A stretch of 62,762 nt of DNA, from positions 1 to 62,762 of the forward strand of contig DSEQ01000031.1 of NCBI GenBank assembly GCA_011056555.1, written 5' to 3'. The notes beneath the pieces are model-generated. The model saw nothing but the letters and a program-made list of their open reading frames with translations. It was not told the DNA's origin and made no database searches. Source of the DNA: Candidatus Zixiibacteriota bacterium (GTDB lineage: Bacteria > Zixibacteria > MSB-5A5 > JAABVY01). The number at the start of each line of letters is the position of its first letter. Within the stretch, counting starts at the first letter, position 1. Below are positions 43,565 through 52,211 of the stretch, in pieces. The translations under genes and the position numbers were made by a program.

Positions 43565-43820
43565 TTAAAATTCCGTCAAATTATATACAACATGTGCCCG
43601 AGATATGTTCCTGAAATCGTATCGCAGAATCGCTTCCATTCAAATAGCTGACATTTATTTTCGTATGATTGAAGACAGTTTGGAACCTTTTGTGGCTTGA
43701 TAGGTTAATGCTGGTAAATAATGCTCAAAAATTTTTAATACACCTGGTGTTTAACTTCAAAAGATTCGAGCCGATATAGATAAGCGGGTTTTTTATGGCA
43801 GCCCCGGTTGCACAAATATC

Positions 43821-43848
43821 TTGACTAATACCGCAAAAATTGTAAAAT
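43821..43848 (+). promoter_or_regulatory. Sigma-70-type promoter placed directly before yceD
   Basis: TTGACT, a 16-base spacer, then TAAAAT. The -10 ends nine bases before the ATG at 43858, so the leader would be about three bases or absent. There is no ribosome-binding site. Confidence 0.55.
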
Positions 43849-43857
43849 AGTAAGTTT

Positions 43858-44385
43858 ATGGCGTTCATCCTGAAAATAAAGGATTTACCTGAGGATGTCT
43901 CCCGGCAGGAATTTGTAAGCAGTCCCGGGGAACTCTCTCTCGATTACGAAGGTGTTGAGGTCATCGGCGATGTCCGGGCCTATGGTAATGTTACGAAATC
44001 CAACGACCAGGTTATCTTCAGGGGTGAATTTGTCGCTCCGGTCAGGATGACCTGTTCCCGGTGTGCTGAAGAATTCGAGAGAAATCTCAGGTCAGAACTG
44101 GTCTTTGTCCTGACCCTGGTGCCGGAAAAGGACTACCAGGAGCTGGAAGAGGAGGCCTCGGAGGATTTCTATTTTATTCCCGAGGGTACACAGGAATTTG
44201 ATTTCTCCGGGCATATTCGGGAACAGCTGATAGTTGCTCTTGAAATGAAGCCCTTGTGCCGGGAAGAATGCCGTGGAATATGCCCCGATTGCGGCAAAAA
44301 TTTAAATAATGAAGAATGTATCTGTTCAGAAAAGAAAATCGATGAGCGCTGGCTGCCGCTCAGAGATCTGTTAGACAGGAGTTAA
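43858..44385 (+). CDS. yceD: YceD/DUF177 23S rRNA accumulation protein
   Basis: 175 residues. Cys motifs CSRCAEEFERNL (centre) and CREECRGICPDCGKNLNNEECIC (C-terminus) are typical of DUF177. The family supports 50S subunit or 23S rRNA accumulation, and the gene is nearly always next to rpmF, as here. It opens the yceD-rpmF-plsX-fab run. The start has no ribosome-binding site but sits right after a promoter -10, so it is a leaderless candidate. Confidence 0.9.
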   Translation: MAFILKIKDLPEDVSRQEFVSSPGELSLDYEGVEVIGDVRAYGNVTKSNDQVIFRGEFVAPVRMTCSRCAEEFERNLRSELVFVLTLVPEKDYQELEEEASEDFYFIPEGTQEFDFSGHIREQLIVALEMKPLCREECRGICPDCGKNLNNEECICSEKKIDERWLPLRDLLDRS

Positions 44386-44388
44386 AGT

Positions 44389-44571
44389 ATGCCACTTCCG
44401 AAACGACGCCATTCCAAAACCAGAGGGCGGAAAAGACGCACTCACTGGAAGCTTTCAGCACCGAACCTGGGTGAATGTGACAACTGCGGCGAGCTTAAGC
44501 TGCCCCATCATGTATGTCCCCATTGCGGATATTACAAGGGAAGAGAGATTTATAACCCCTCATCAGAATAG
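44389..44571 (+). CDS. rpmF: 50S ribosomal protein L32
   Basis: 60 residues: [20 protein letters not shown] at the N-terminus, then a zinc-type pair of CxxC motifs (CDNC and CPHC). It is a component of the large ribosomal subunit. It lies three bases after yceD and eight before plsX, the textbook order. Confidence 0.97.
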   Translation: MPLPKRRHSKTRGRKRRTHWKLSAPNLGECDNCGELKLPHHVCPHCGYYKGREIYNPSSE

Positions 44572-44578
44572 GTAGAAT

Positions 44579-45616
44579 TTGAAAACAACTGTCAGAATTG
44601 CTTTAGATGCGATGGGAGGCGATAATGGCCCTGAGGTTGTGCTTCAAGGCGCATATAACTACCTCAGGGATCATGTTGGAAACGGTGTAAAACTGCACAT
44701 TGTCGGTAAAAAGGATTTACTTTCCGATATCTGGAATTCTTTTAAAAAGACCGACAGCTTTCCAATAGAATTTGTGCATGCAAGCGAGATCGTCGGCATG
44801 GACGAACCGATTTCGCGCGGTTTGAAAAAGCGTGATTCATCGCTTGCAGTGGCCCTGCGAATGCACAAAATGGGCGAGGTGGACTCGGTCGTTTCTGCCG
44901 GAAACACCGGGGTATGTATGGCCGCCGGCATCCGCAGCCTGGGACGCCTGGAGGGCGTCAGCAGACCGGCGATCACCAGTTCCTTTCCCACTCTCAAGGA
45001 TAAAAGCGTCGTGGTTCTGGATGTCGGAGCCAATGTCGATTCACCCCCGCAGAACCTGTATCAGTTTGCGGTCATGGGCTCGATTTATGCCTCGTATATC
45101 AACCAGCTGAACAGACCCACCGTAGGGCTCTTATCGATCGGCGAAGAGAAGGTTAAAGGCAACGAGTCGACCTTGCAGGCCTATAAGCTGCTGGAGCGAT
45201 CATCGCTTAATTTTATCGGTAATATAGAAGGGAACGATATCCTCACCGGAAAATGTGATGTCGTCGTTACTGATGGCTTTGCCGGAAATATCATCCTGAA
45301 ATTCGGTGAGTCTATCAAGACTTATCTGTTCACCAAAATGAAGAGACAGGTCTCCTCAAACCTGTTTTCAAGAGCAGGAGCATTTCTGCTGGCGCCCTTC
45401 CTCAGGCGCCTGAAGAATACTTTTGATCCGGCCAAATACGGGGGAGCCCCGCTTTTGGGAGTAAATGGCGTGGTGATTATATCTCACGGTTCCTCAAACG
45501 ATCTGGCTATCAGGAATGCTATCAGGGTCGCGGTAAGAATGGTAAATGAGAATGTCAATGAGCATATCAGCGGGAAGCTTGCTGGACACAATATTGCAGA
45601 AAATGTAAAATCGTGA
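44579..45616 (+). CDS. plsX: Phosphate acyltransferase PlsX
   Basis: 345 residues. The TTG start (44579) is fixed by the family N-terminus: TVRIALDAMGGDNGPEVVLQG begins seven codons from it. PlsX converts acyl-ACP to acyl phosphate, the first step of the PlsX/PlsY glycerolipid route, at the inner face of the membrane. It lies between rpmF and fabH and its stop overlaps the fabH GTG start. Confidence 0.97.
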   Translation: MKTTVRIALDAMGGDNGPEVVLQGAYNYLRDHVGNGVKLHIVGKKDLLSDIWNSFKKTDSFPIEFVHASEIVGMDEPISRGLKKRDSSLAVALRMHKMGEVDSVVSAGNTGVCMAAGIRSLGRLEGVSRPAITSSFPTLKDKSVVVLDVGANVDSPPQNLYQFAVMGSIYASYINQLNRPTVGLLSIGEEKVKGNESTLQAYKLLERSSLNFIGNIEGNDILTGKCDVVVTDGFAGNIILKFGESIKTYLFTKMKRQVSSNLFSRAGAFLLAPFLRRLKNTFDPAKYGGAPLLGVNGVVIISHGSSNDLAIRNAIRVAVRMVNENVNEHISGKLAGHNIAENVKS

Positions 45617-46614
45617 GCCTTCGGATGAATGCTGTTATCAGGGGTACCGGCGCCTGTACGCCCGAAAAAGTCCTCACAAATGCCGATTTCGAGAAAATGG
45701 TGGATACCTCAGACGACTGGATTGTCTCCCGCACTGGAATAAAAGAGAGAAGAGTAGTTTCCAGCGGAGAAAGCAATTCCGATCTCTGTTTTAAAGCCGG
45801 GCAAAATGCTCTGGAGATGGCCAACATTTCAGCAGAGGATCTGGACATGATAATAGTCGGCACGGTCACCCCCGATTATTATCTCCCTTCCACCGCCGCC
45901 CTGGTGCAGGACAAGCTGAAGGCTCTTAATTCAGCGGCTTTTGATGTTGTGGCGGCCTGCGCAGGTTTTCTGCACGGCCTTTCAATTGCCCGGGGCTTTA
46001 TCTTAAACGGCAATGTCAAACGGGTTCTGGTTATAGGTTCCGAAGTGCTTTCCAGAATCACTGATTATACCGACCGTTCAACCTGCGTGCTTTTTGGAGA
46101 TGGGGCCGGAGCTGTCGTGGTGGAGGCCGAAGAGACCGGTGATCAGAACGGCTCAGGCTTGCTTTCCTCGTATCTGAGGGCCGACGGCAGCAAGAAAGAA
46201 CTGCTTTGGATTCCCATCGGTGGCTCAACAAATCCCATCACTCCACACAATGTCGAGGCACGCGAAAGATATATTATGATGTCGGGCAACGAGATATATA
46301 AGCTCGCGGTTCGTGCAATGTGTGATGCCGCCTTAAGAGCCCTGGATCAGGTCGGAATAAATACTGAGCAAATCTCCTGGCTGATCCCCCATCAGGCCAA
46401 TATCAGAATAATTGAGGGAGTGGCCAGACGGCTGAAGATTCCGGACCGTAAGGTATATCTCAACATAGAAAAATATGGAAATACGTCGGCGGCCTCGGTC
46501 CCGATTGCACTGGATGAAGCCAATCGAAAAGGGATGCTCAAGAAAGGTGATTATATTCTCATGGTTGCTTTCGGCGGAGGATTAACCTGGGGAGCATCCT
46601 TGGTCAGATGGTGA
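45613..46614 (+). CDS. fabH: Beta-ketoacyl-ACP synthase III
   Basis: 333 residues from the GTG at 45613, which overlaps the plsX stop; an ATG at 45625 is an alternative. The catalytic triad is visible: C116 (AACAGFLHGL), H260 (IPHQANIRI) and N290 (YGNTSAAS). FabH condenses acetyl-CoA with malonyl-ACP to start fatty-acid synthesis. A separate promoter for fabD follows. Confidence 0.97.
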   Translation: MSLRMNAVIRGTGACTPEKVLTNADFEKMVDTSDDWIVSRTGIKERRVVSSGESNSDLCFKAGQNALEMANISAEDLDMIIVGTVTPDYYLPSTAALVQDKLKALNSAAFDVVAACAGFLHGLSIARGFILNGNVKRVLVIGSEVLSRITDYTDRSTCVLFGDGAGAVVVEAEETGDQNGSGLLSSYLRADGSKKELLWIPIGGSTNPITPHNVEARERYIMMSGNEIYKLAVRAMCDAALRALDQVGINTEQISWLIPHQANIRIIEGVARRLKIPDRKVYLNIEKYGNTSAASVPIALDEANRKGMLKKGDYILMVAFGGGLTWGASLVRW

Positions 46615-46726
46615 TGCAGGAGTATAATTCTGATTTGCACAAATCTTGGAAGTATACTATACGCACAATAAATCAAATTCGAGCTTATGTCATCGGATGG
46701 GACATGTTTTCAATCACAGTTTTGAA

Positions 46727-46755
46727 TTGACAAACTGTTCTGAAATTATTAAATA
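46727..46755 (+). promoter_or_regulatory. Sigma-70-type promoter for fabD
   Basis: TTGACA, a 17-base spacer, then TAAATA. Predicted start near 46762 with the ATG at 46777, a leader of about 15 bases and no clear ribosome-binding site. It lies in the 162-base gap after fabH, so the operon has an internal promoter. Confidence 0.65.
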
Positions 46756-46776
46756 ACCCCAAATTTTTAAAGAACT

Positions 46777-47712
46777 ATGGGAAAAACAGCATTCATTTTT
46801 CCGGGCCAGGCTTCACAGTATGTGGGGATGGCGAAGGATTTTTACGATTCCTCACCGGAAGTAAGGAAATTATACGAGAGGGCTTCAGAGATTCTCGGCT
46901 ACGATCTCGCCGATGTCTCCTTTAATGGTCCGATCGAGAAGCTCACTCAAACCGCCTATACCCAGCCTGCTATTCTGGTTCATTCATTGGCGGTGCTGAG
47001 GGATATGGGCGATGATTATGGAGAGGTCGAATTTGCCGCGGGCCATTCCCTGGGCGAGTACTCGGCCCTGGCATTTGCCGGAGTTCTTACGTTTGAGGAT
47101 GCCGTTCTGGCGGTGCGGGAAAGAAGCCGTGCCATGCAGGCTGCCTGCGATGCCGCCGAAGGGACTATGGCGGCATTAATCGGATGTGAAGGCGAGAATT
47201 TGGATAATCTGGTTCAGGGGGCCTCAAAAGCCGGTATAATTCAGCCCGCCAACTTCAATTCGCCCGGGCAGGTGGCGGTCTCGGGCGAGCGCAGGGCGAT
47301 CGAGAAAGCGATTGAGATTGCCAAGGATTATGGCGCCAGGAAAGCCATCCCGCTTCAGGTGGGCGGAGCATTCCATTCGCCCCTGATGGAGCCGGCTCGT
47401 GAAAAAGTTGCAGAGGTTCTCAATCAAATGCAATTCAATGACAGCCGTATTGCTGTGGTCACTAACGTTGAGGCCAGGGGCGAAACAGATTCTGATCATT
47501 TGCGGGAACTTTTGATCCGCCAGATCACTTCTCCGGTTTTATGGAAACAATCTGTCGAGTATATGGTTGAAAACGGAGTTGAGCGTTTTATAGAAATCGG
47601 CCCCGGCAAGGTCCTGAGCGGGCTGGTTAAAAGAACCGTTCGAAGCGCTGATATTGGCAATATAGATACGGTCGAAGACTTGAAAAAGTTCAAGGAGTTT
47701 GTTTCAGCATAA
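46777..47712 (+). CDS. fabD: Malonyl-CoA:ACP transacylase
   Basis: 311 residues. S91 in GHSLGEYSALAF is the catalytic serine and H200 in GGAFHSPLM its partner. GQASQYVGM at the N-terminus is typical. It transfers malonyl from CoA to acyl carrier protein. The stop TAA overlaps the fabG ATG by one base. Confidence 0.97.
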   Translation: MGKTAFIFPGQASQYVGMAKDFYDSSPEVRKLYERASEILGYDLADVSFNGPIEKLTQTAYTQPAILVHSLAVLRDMGDDYGEVEFAAGHSLGEYSALAFAGVLTFEDAVLAVRERSRAMQAACDAAEGTMAALIGCEGENLDNLVQGASKAGIIQPANFNSPGQVAVSGERRAIEKAIEIAKDYGARKAIPLQVGGAFHSPLMEPAREKVAEVLNQMQFNDSRIAVVTNVEARGETDSDHLRELLIRQITSPVLWKQSVEYMVENGVERFIEIGPGKVLSGLVKRTVRSADIGNIDTVEDLKKFKEFVSA

Positions 47713-48446
47713 TGTTAAAGGATAAGGTTGCAGTAATCACCGGTTCCGGCCGTGGTATCGGACTTGATATCGCCGAGAAATTCATAAAAAACGGCGCCAA
47801 AATTGTACTGACCGATATCAGCCGGGAGCTTCTGGACGATGCCGAGACAAAGCTCGCCTCTCAGGGCGAGGTCAAAAGCATCACCTGCAACGTAACCGAT
47901 TCGCAGCAGGTAAATGACCTTATCCAGAATACACTGGAGCATTTCGGCTCCGTTGATGTTTTGGTAAATAATGCCGGAGTCACCAAAGATACGCTGCTCT
48001 TGAGGATGAAAGAGGAAGACTGGGATTTTGTGCTCAATGTCAATTTGAAAGGAGCATTCCTGGTAACCCAGGCGGCTGCGAAGGCCATGATTAAACAGAA
48101 GTCAGGAAGGATAATCAATATATCTTCTGTCGTCGGGCTGATGGGCAATGTCGGTCAGAGCAACTATTCCTCCTCCAAGGCGGGGATACTGGGTCTGACG
48201 AAGTCGAGCGCAAAGGAGCTGGCGGGAAGGGGTATCACTGTCAACGCCATCGCTCCCGGTTATATCGAGACTGAAATGACCGCGGCCCTTCCGGAGAAAG
48301 CCATCCAGGCTTTTATGGACCAGATTCCCTTAAAGCGCGGCGGCAAGCCCGAGGATGTTGCCAATGCAGCCCTATTCCTGGCCTCCGACCTGGCCTCCTA
48401 TATTACCGGGCAGGTTATTCAGGTTGATGGCGGGATGTTGATGTGA
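47712..48446 (+). CDS. fabG: 3-oxoacyl-ACP reductase
   Basis: 244 residues, classical short-chain dehydrogenase. TGSGRGIG at 10-17 binds NADPH; the catalytic set is S139, Y152 and K156 (Y-x3-K in NYSSSKAG). It reduces 3-oxoacyl-ACP to 3-hydroxyacyl-ACP. It lies between fabD (one-base overlap) and acpP. Confidence 0.97.
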   Translation: MLKDKVAVITGSGRGIGLDIAEKFIKNGAKIVLTDISRELLDDAETKLASQGEVKSITCNVTDSQQVNDLIQNTLEHFGSVDVLVNNAGVTKDTLLLRMKEEDWDFVLNVNLKGAFLVTQAAAKAMIKQKSGRIINISSVVGLMGNVGQSNYSSSKAGILGLTKSSAKELAGRGITVNAIAPGYIETEMTAALPEKAIQAFMDQIPLKRGGKPEDVANAALFLASDLASYITGQVIQVDGGMLM

Positions 48447-48479
48447 AAAGAATAAAGTGTAATAAAACAGGAGGTTTTG

Positions 48480-48716
48480 ATGTCAATCGAATCTAGAGTC
48501 AGGGATATTATTGTAGAACAGTTAGGAGTGAATCCGGAACAGGTTACACCTGAAGCAACATTTGTCGATGATCTCGGTGCAGATTCTCTGGATACCGTGG
48601 AATTGGTCATGGCTCTGGAAGAGGAGTTCGATCTGGAGATTCCCGATGAGGAAGCGGAAAAGATCGGCTCTGTCAAGGACGCCATTAACTACATCGAATC
48701 CCACACCTCGGAGTAA
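48480..48716 (+). CDS. acpP: Acyl carrier protein
   Basis: 78 residues. S36 in [15 protein letters not shown] carries the phosphopantetheine arm. The start ATG at 48480 has AGGAGG at about six bases; the TTG just before it is not needed. It is strongly acidic, as expected. The stop is one base before the fabF ATG. Confidence 0.98.
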   Translation: MSIESRVRDIIVEQLGVNPEQVTPEATFVDDLGADSLDTVELVMALEEEFDLEIPDEEAEKIGSVKDAINYIESHTSE

Positions 48717-48717
48717 G

Positions 48718-49959
48718 ATGGATTTAAAGCGTTGTGTAATAACCGGAATTGGACCTGTATCACCTATCGGTACGGGAAAGGATAATTACTGGGATTCGCT
48801 CAAAAAAGGAATTTCGGGGGTGCGCAAAGTCACCCGGTTCGATATCAGTCCTTATCCATCTCAGGTGGCGGCCGAGGTTCCCGACTTCGAGGTTACCGAT
48901 TACATGGACAAGAAAGTGGCTCGACGCAGTGATCTTGTCCAGCAGTTTTCAGTGGCGGCAACGAAGCTGGCCCTCGAGGACGCCGGCCTGGATCTGGAAA
49001 ATATCGACCGGGAGATGACAGGAGTTATCTATGGTTCAGGAGTGGGGGGTATTTCAACTTTCGAGAATCAGATTGAAGTCCTTTTAACCAAAGGGCCTGG
49101 CCGCGTTTCTCCATTTTTCATCCCCATGATGATTGCCGATATGACCGCGGGCATGGTAGCTTTAACCTTCGGTCTGAAAGGCCCGAATTACTCGACTCTG
49201 TCGGCCTGCGCTTCATCTTCCAATGCTATCGCGGATGCTTATCAGCTGATTCGCACAGGAGATGCTGACGTTATGGTTGCCGGAGGAGCCGAAGCTGCTG
49301 TGACTCCGGCCTCATTCGCGGGTTTCTGCGCAGCCAAGGCCATCTCTACACGCAACGATGCACCCGAAAAAGCGTCCCGACCGTTTGATTCGGGACGGGA
49401 CGGCTTCGTAATAGGAGAAGGGGCTTGCAGTTTGATACTGGAAAGCCGGGAACATGCCGAAAAACGCGGCGCTCGAATCTATGCGGAAATTGTAGGGGCG
49501 GGACTGTCCTGTGATGCCTATCATATAACCGCTCCCGCTCCAGGCGGCGAGGGGGCTGCCAGGGCTATGCAGGCGGCTATTCGCAACGCCGGGCTTGCGC
49601 CTGAAGAAATCGACTATATCAATACCCACGGTACTTCCACAGAACTGGGCGATCTTGCCGAGACTGAAGCGATTAAGACAGTCTTTGGAGAGCGGGCCTA
49701 CAAGATTCCGGCTAACTCCACCAAGTCGATGATAGGTCATCTGCTTGGAGCCGCGGGTGCGATGGAGACAGCTACAGTATGTCTTTCTATGCAAAACAGT
49801 TATTTACATCCCACAATAAATCTCGAAAATCCCGACGAAAAATGTGATCTGGATTATGTTGCCCTGGAAGGGCGGGATTTTGAGATAAACTGCGCCATCT
49901 CCAATTCGTTTGGATTCGGCGGCCATAATGTCACTCTGGCCCTGAAAAAAATCGGATAA
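48718..49959 (+). CDS. fabF: Beta-ketoacyl-ACP synthase II
   Basis: 413 residues from the ATG at 48718; a longer frame back to 48562 overlaps acpP and is spurious. The catalytic set is visible: C164 (SACASSSNA), H304 (NTHGTST), K336 and H341 (KSMIGHLLG). It elongates acyl chains on ACP. It lies one base after acpP. Confidence 0.97.
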   Translation: MDLKRCVITGIGPVSPIGTGKDNYWDSLKKGISGVRKVTRFDISPYPSQVAAEVPDFEVTDYMDKKVARRSDLVQQFSVAATKLALEDAGLDLENIDREMTGVIYGSGVGGISTFENQIEVLLTKGPGRVSPFFIPMMIADMTAGMVALTFGLKGPNYSTLSACASSSNAIADAYQLIRTGDADVMVAGGAEAAVTPASFAGFCAAKAISTRNDAPEKASRPFDSGRDGFVIGEGACSLILESREHAEKRGARIYAEIVGAGLSCDAYHITAPAPGGEGAARAMQAAIRNAGLAPEEIDYINTHGTSTELGDLAETEAIKTVFGERAYKIPANSTKSMIGHLLGAAGAMETATVCLSMQNSYLHPTINLENPDEKCDLDYVALEGRDFEINCAISNSFGFGGHNVTLALKKIG

Positions 49960-49976
49960 CCAGGTGTTATGAAATA

Positions 49977-50768
49977 ATGTCAGGCTTCACTTTTTTAGGT
50001 TTCGGTTCCCGGGTACCCGCCCATTTCTTAAAAAAGAGAGCATTGAATAAAATCCAGGAGAGCCTGGGACACAAGTTTAAGAGACCCGAGCTGCTGGCCG
50101 AGGCGCTTTCGCACCGCTCCTATACGCAAACAGACCCAAAGGCCCCCTTTCCGTCGTATGAACGCCTGGAATTTCTGGGAGATTCGGTGCTGGGAATGGT
50201 GGTTGCGGATCACTTATTCAGGAGATTCGGCGAAATGGGGGAAGGGGAACTGACGAAAACCAAGGCAATCCTGGTGAATGTGCATACTCTGGCCCGAATT
50301 TCAAGGGAAATAGGCATCAATAAAGCCGTCAGGCTTTCTGAGGAGGAGGAAAGGGCTGGAGGCAGGGAGCGGAATTCCATTATAGCAGACTGTCTTGAGG
50401 CGGTAATAGGCGCTATCTTTCTCGATTCAGGGATCCAGGCCGTGCGCAAATTCATCAATGCACATTTTCTCAAAAATATGGTTGACATATTGAGCGATCA
50501 GTCTCTACGTAACTATAAGGGTGAACTTCTGGAACTGGTGCAGGCCAAGTCCATACTTTCTCCCCGCTATGAGATATTGAGAACCGAGGGTCCCGACCAC
50601 ATGAAGAAATTCATTGTGGGAGTGTATCTGGGCGACAAAAAGATTGGCAGCGGGAACGGGTTGAGTAAAAAGGAGGCGGAGCAGAATGCCGCCAAAAAAG
50701 GGCTGGAAAAGCTGGCCAAAATGGATAAGCAAAATCTGGATTTCTTTCATAAATTGGAGGGAAAGTGA
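49977..50768 (+). CDS. rnc: Ribonuclease III
   Basis: 263 residues. The nuclease signature RLEFLGDSVLG contains E65 and D69; the second acidic pair is D138/E141 in ADCLEAVIGA. A double-stranded RNA-binding domain covers about 185-253 (GLSKKEAEQNAAKKGLEKL). It processes rRNA and mRNA. The N-terminal 25 residues are longer than usual. Its stop overlaps the GTG of the etfB-like gene. Confidence 0.97.
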   Translation: MSGFTFLGFGSRVPAHFLKKRALNKIQESLGHKFKRPELLAEALSHRSYTQTDPKAPFPSYERLEFLGDSVLGMVVADHLFRRFGEMGEGELTKTKAILVNVHTLARISREIGINKAVRLSEEEERAGGRERNSIIADCLEAVIGAIFLDSGIQAVRKFINAHFLKNMVDILSDQSLRNYKGELLELVQAKSILSPRYEILRTEGPDHMKKFIVGVYLGDKKIGSGNGLSKKEAEQNAAKKGLEKLAKMDKQNLDFFHKLEGK

Positions 50769-51550
50769 AAATTATTGTACTCGTCAAGCAGGTCCCCGAA
50801 ATTGCCCTGGTGAATGTGGATGAGAGTTCTGCCAAGGTCGAATATCCGCAGGGTCCCGGCGTAATCAATCCCTTTGACTCTTACGCCATTGAGGAAGCTC
50901 TGAAAATAAAGGAAAAAAACGGCGCTGAGACTGTCGCCATAAGCGTGGGTGGAAAACAAAGTGAGGTAGCTTTGAAAGAGGCGCTCTCGCTCGGAATAGA
51001 CAGGGCCATCCTAGCCTCCGATCCGCTTTTTGAAAATTCTGATAACCAGGCTGTGGCAAAAATATTGGCGGCCGCCCTGGAAAAAATTGGCGAATATGAT
51101 CTGGTTCTGGGTGGCAAGCAGGCAATCGATTCTGATGATGCCATGGTTCCGGCCGCTCTGGCTGCCAGGCTGGGAGCCTCTCAGGCTATGTTTGTGCGCA
51201 AAATTACGGAGATCTCCGGGAGCTCAATTACGGTTGAGCGAACCACTGAAGATGGACATGATGTGGTGGATGTCAGTCTTCCGGCAGTCCTTTCGGTGGT
51301 CAAGGAAATCAACGAGCCCCGCCTGCCCTCGTTGAAGGGCAAAATGAAGGCCAAGAAAGCTACTATCGAGCAGCTTTCCGCCGCTGATCTCGGCCTTGAC
51401 TCTGCTGGCCTGGGAAAGCAATCGCCTACGCTGGTGGAAAAGGCCTCCAATCCTCCGCCCCGACCTGCCGGCGAGATAATAGAGGGCGAAACACCAGAAG
51501 AGATTGCCGAGAAGCTTTTCAAGAAGCTTCGCGAAGATCAGGTGATATAG
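50765..51550 (+). CDS. etfB: Electron transfer flavoprotein beta subunit-like
   Basis: 261 residues. MKIIVLVKQVPE and VVKEINEPRLPSLKGKMKAKK are hallmarks of EtfB; the adenine-nucleotide-binding fold covers about 1-200. EtfB normally pairs with EtfA and carries electrons from acyl-CoA dehydrogenases to the quinone pool. The GTG start overlaps rnc (GTGA) and has GGAGG. No etfA follows; the next gene, 290 bases on, is a small exported protein. A partner may be encoded elsewhere. Confidence 0.9.
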   Translation: MKIIVLVKQVPEIALVNVDESSAKVEYPQGPGVINPFDSYAIEEALKIKEKNGAETVAISVGGKQSEVALKEALSLGIDRAILASDPLFENSDNQAVAKILAAALEKIGEYDLVLGGKQAIDSDDAMVPAALAARLGASQAMFVRKITEISGSSITVERTTEDGHDVVDVSLPAVLSVVKEINEPRLPSLKGKMKAKKATIEQLSAADLGLDSAGLGKQSPTLVEKASNPPPRPAGEIIEGETPEEIAEKLFKKLREDQVI

Positions 51551-51619
51551 CAAAATCAGCATTGACGGGGATTCCGACCCTTCCTCGGCGCAAAATGCTG
51601 CAAGTCTTTTGATGTTTTC

Positions 51620-51634
51620 TGGCGCAATTTCTGC
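51620..51634 (+). promoter_or_regulatory. Possible sigma-54 (-24/-12) promoter
   Basis: TGGCGC, five bases, then CTGC: GG and GC are separated by exactly ten bases as in the -24/-12 class, with two departures from the TGGCAC-N5-TTGC consensus. A sigma-54 activator gene lies 600 bases downstream, which makes the match more credible. Confidence 0.35.
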
Positions 51635-51717
51635 GCTTTTGACAGGAACAAAATAGCTATGTCGTGATGTTATAAATTATTGAATGATGTGTTATTACAA
51701 AAATATCAATTTAAATC

Positions 51718-51744
51718 TTGACAACCCATTAGAAGGTATATATT
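51718..51744 (+). promoter_or_regulatory. Sigma-70-type promoter for the small exported gene
   Basis: TTGACA, a 15-base spacer, then TATATT; shifting to TATTTT gives 17. The predicted start, near 51751, is at the first base of the hairpin at 51750-51803. Confidence 0.5.
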
Positions 51745-51749
51745 TTTAA

Positions 51750-51803
51750 AGCGGGTAGGTATGCCCGAAAACAAGATTACGGGCTTGCCTTACCGCTCTT
51801 TTT
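51750..51803 (+). promoter_or_regulatory. Leader hairpin with T-run (attenuator or stabiliser)
   Basis: AGCGGGTAGGTATGCCCG (51750-51767) pairs with the segment at 51780-51797 (ending CCTTACCGCT) with three mismatches over a 12-base loop, and is followed by CTTTTTT. It has the form of an intrinsic terminator but sits 38 bases upstream of the start at 51842 and 200 bases after etfB. Confidence 0.55.
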
Positions 51804-51841
51804 TCCCGACTTAAGAATTCAATTTATCTGGAGGAAGATAG

Positions 51842-52186
51842 ATGAACAAGACAAGGTTATGCAGCCTTGTAATTGTGGCTCTGCTTGCAGTCATTTTCTG
51901 GTCAACTCCGGCCAGCGCGCTGGATCATCCCTGGGACGGAACCAAGATAACTGATACTTTGAGGATTTCATCATCAGGGACAAATGATGGTTCATCCGAT
52001 GATGACGGAGGAGATCAGGGTGTGGGTCCAAGAAAATCCTGGCTCAGCTGGTTCAGTAACTGGATTGAGGGATTATTGGGCGGAAGCGATGAGGATGAAG
52101 AGATCAAACTGGAGCGCAAGAACAAGGCGGCCGAGGATCAGTACAGAGATGCTGAGAATGCTCATAAAAAGCTGTTAGAAAGATAA
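51842..52186 (+). CDS. Small exported protein with acidic low-complexity tail
   Basis: 114 residues. Signal peptide about 1-26 (VIVALLAVIFWSTPASA), then LDHPWDGTKI, a Ser/Asp/Gly-rich linker (SSGTNDGSSDDDGGDQG), an amphipathic Trp-rich stretch (KSWLSWFSNWIEGLLGG) and a charged helix. I do not recognise a family. GGAGG precedes the ATG. It sits 25 bases before the TPR/sigma-54 activator gene, on the same strand, behind a leader hairpin and promoters. A signal or envelope-stress cue to the regulator is possible but untested. Confidence 0.7.
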   Translation: MNKTRLCSLVIVALLAVIFWSTPASALDHPWDGTKITDTLRISSSGTNDGSSDDDGGDQGVGPRKSWLSWFSNWIEGLLGGSDEDEEIKLERKNKAAEDQYRDAENAHKKLLER

Positions 52187-52211
52187 CCAAGACTTATAAC
52201 TTGAAAGGATT

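Larger units (their letters stand above)
43519..43857. other. Divergent intergenic region between htpX and yceD
   Basis: 339 bases, AT-rich. It holds the htpX promoter on the minus strand (43537-43564) and the yceD promoter on the plus strand (43821-43848). I find no reading frame, RNA gene or repeat in the middle part. Confidence 0.6.

Noticed and set aside
48562..48717. N-terminal extension of the fabF frame
   Set aside because: It overlaps acpP in another frame; the FabF family begins at the ATG at 48718.
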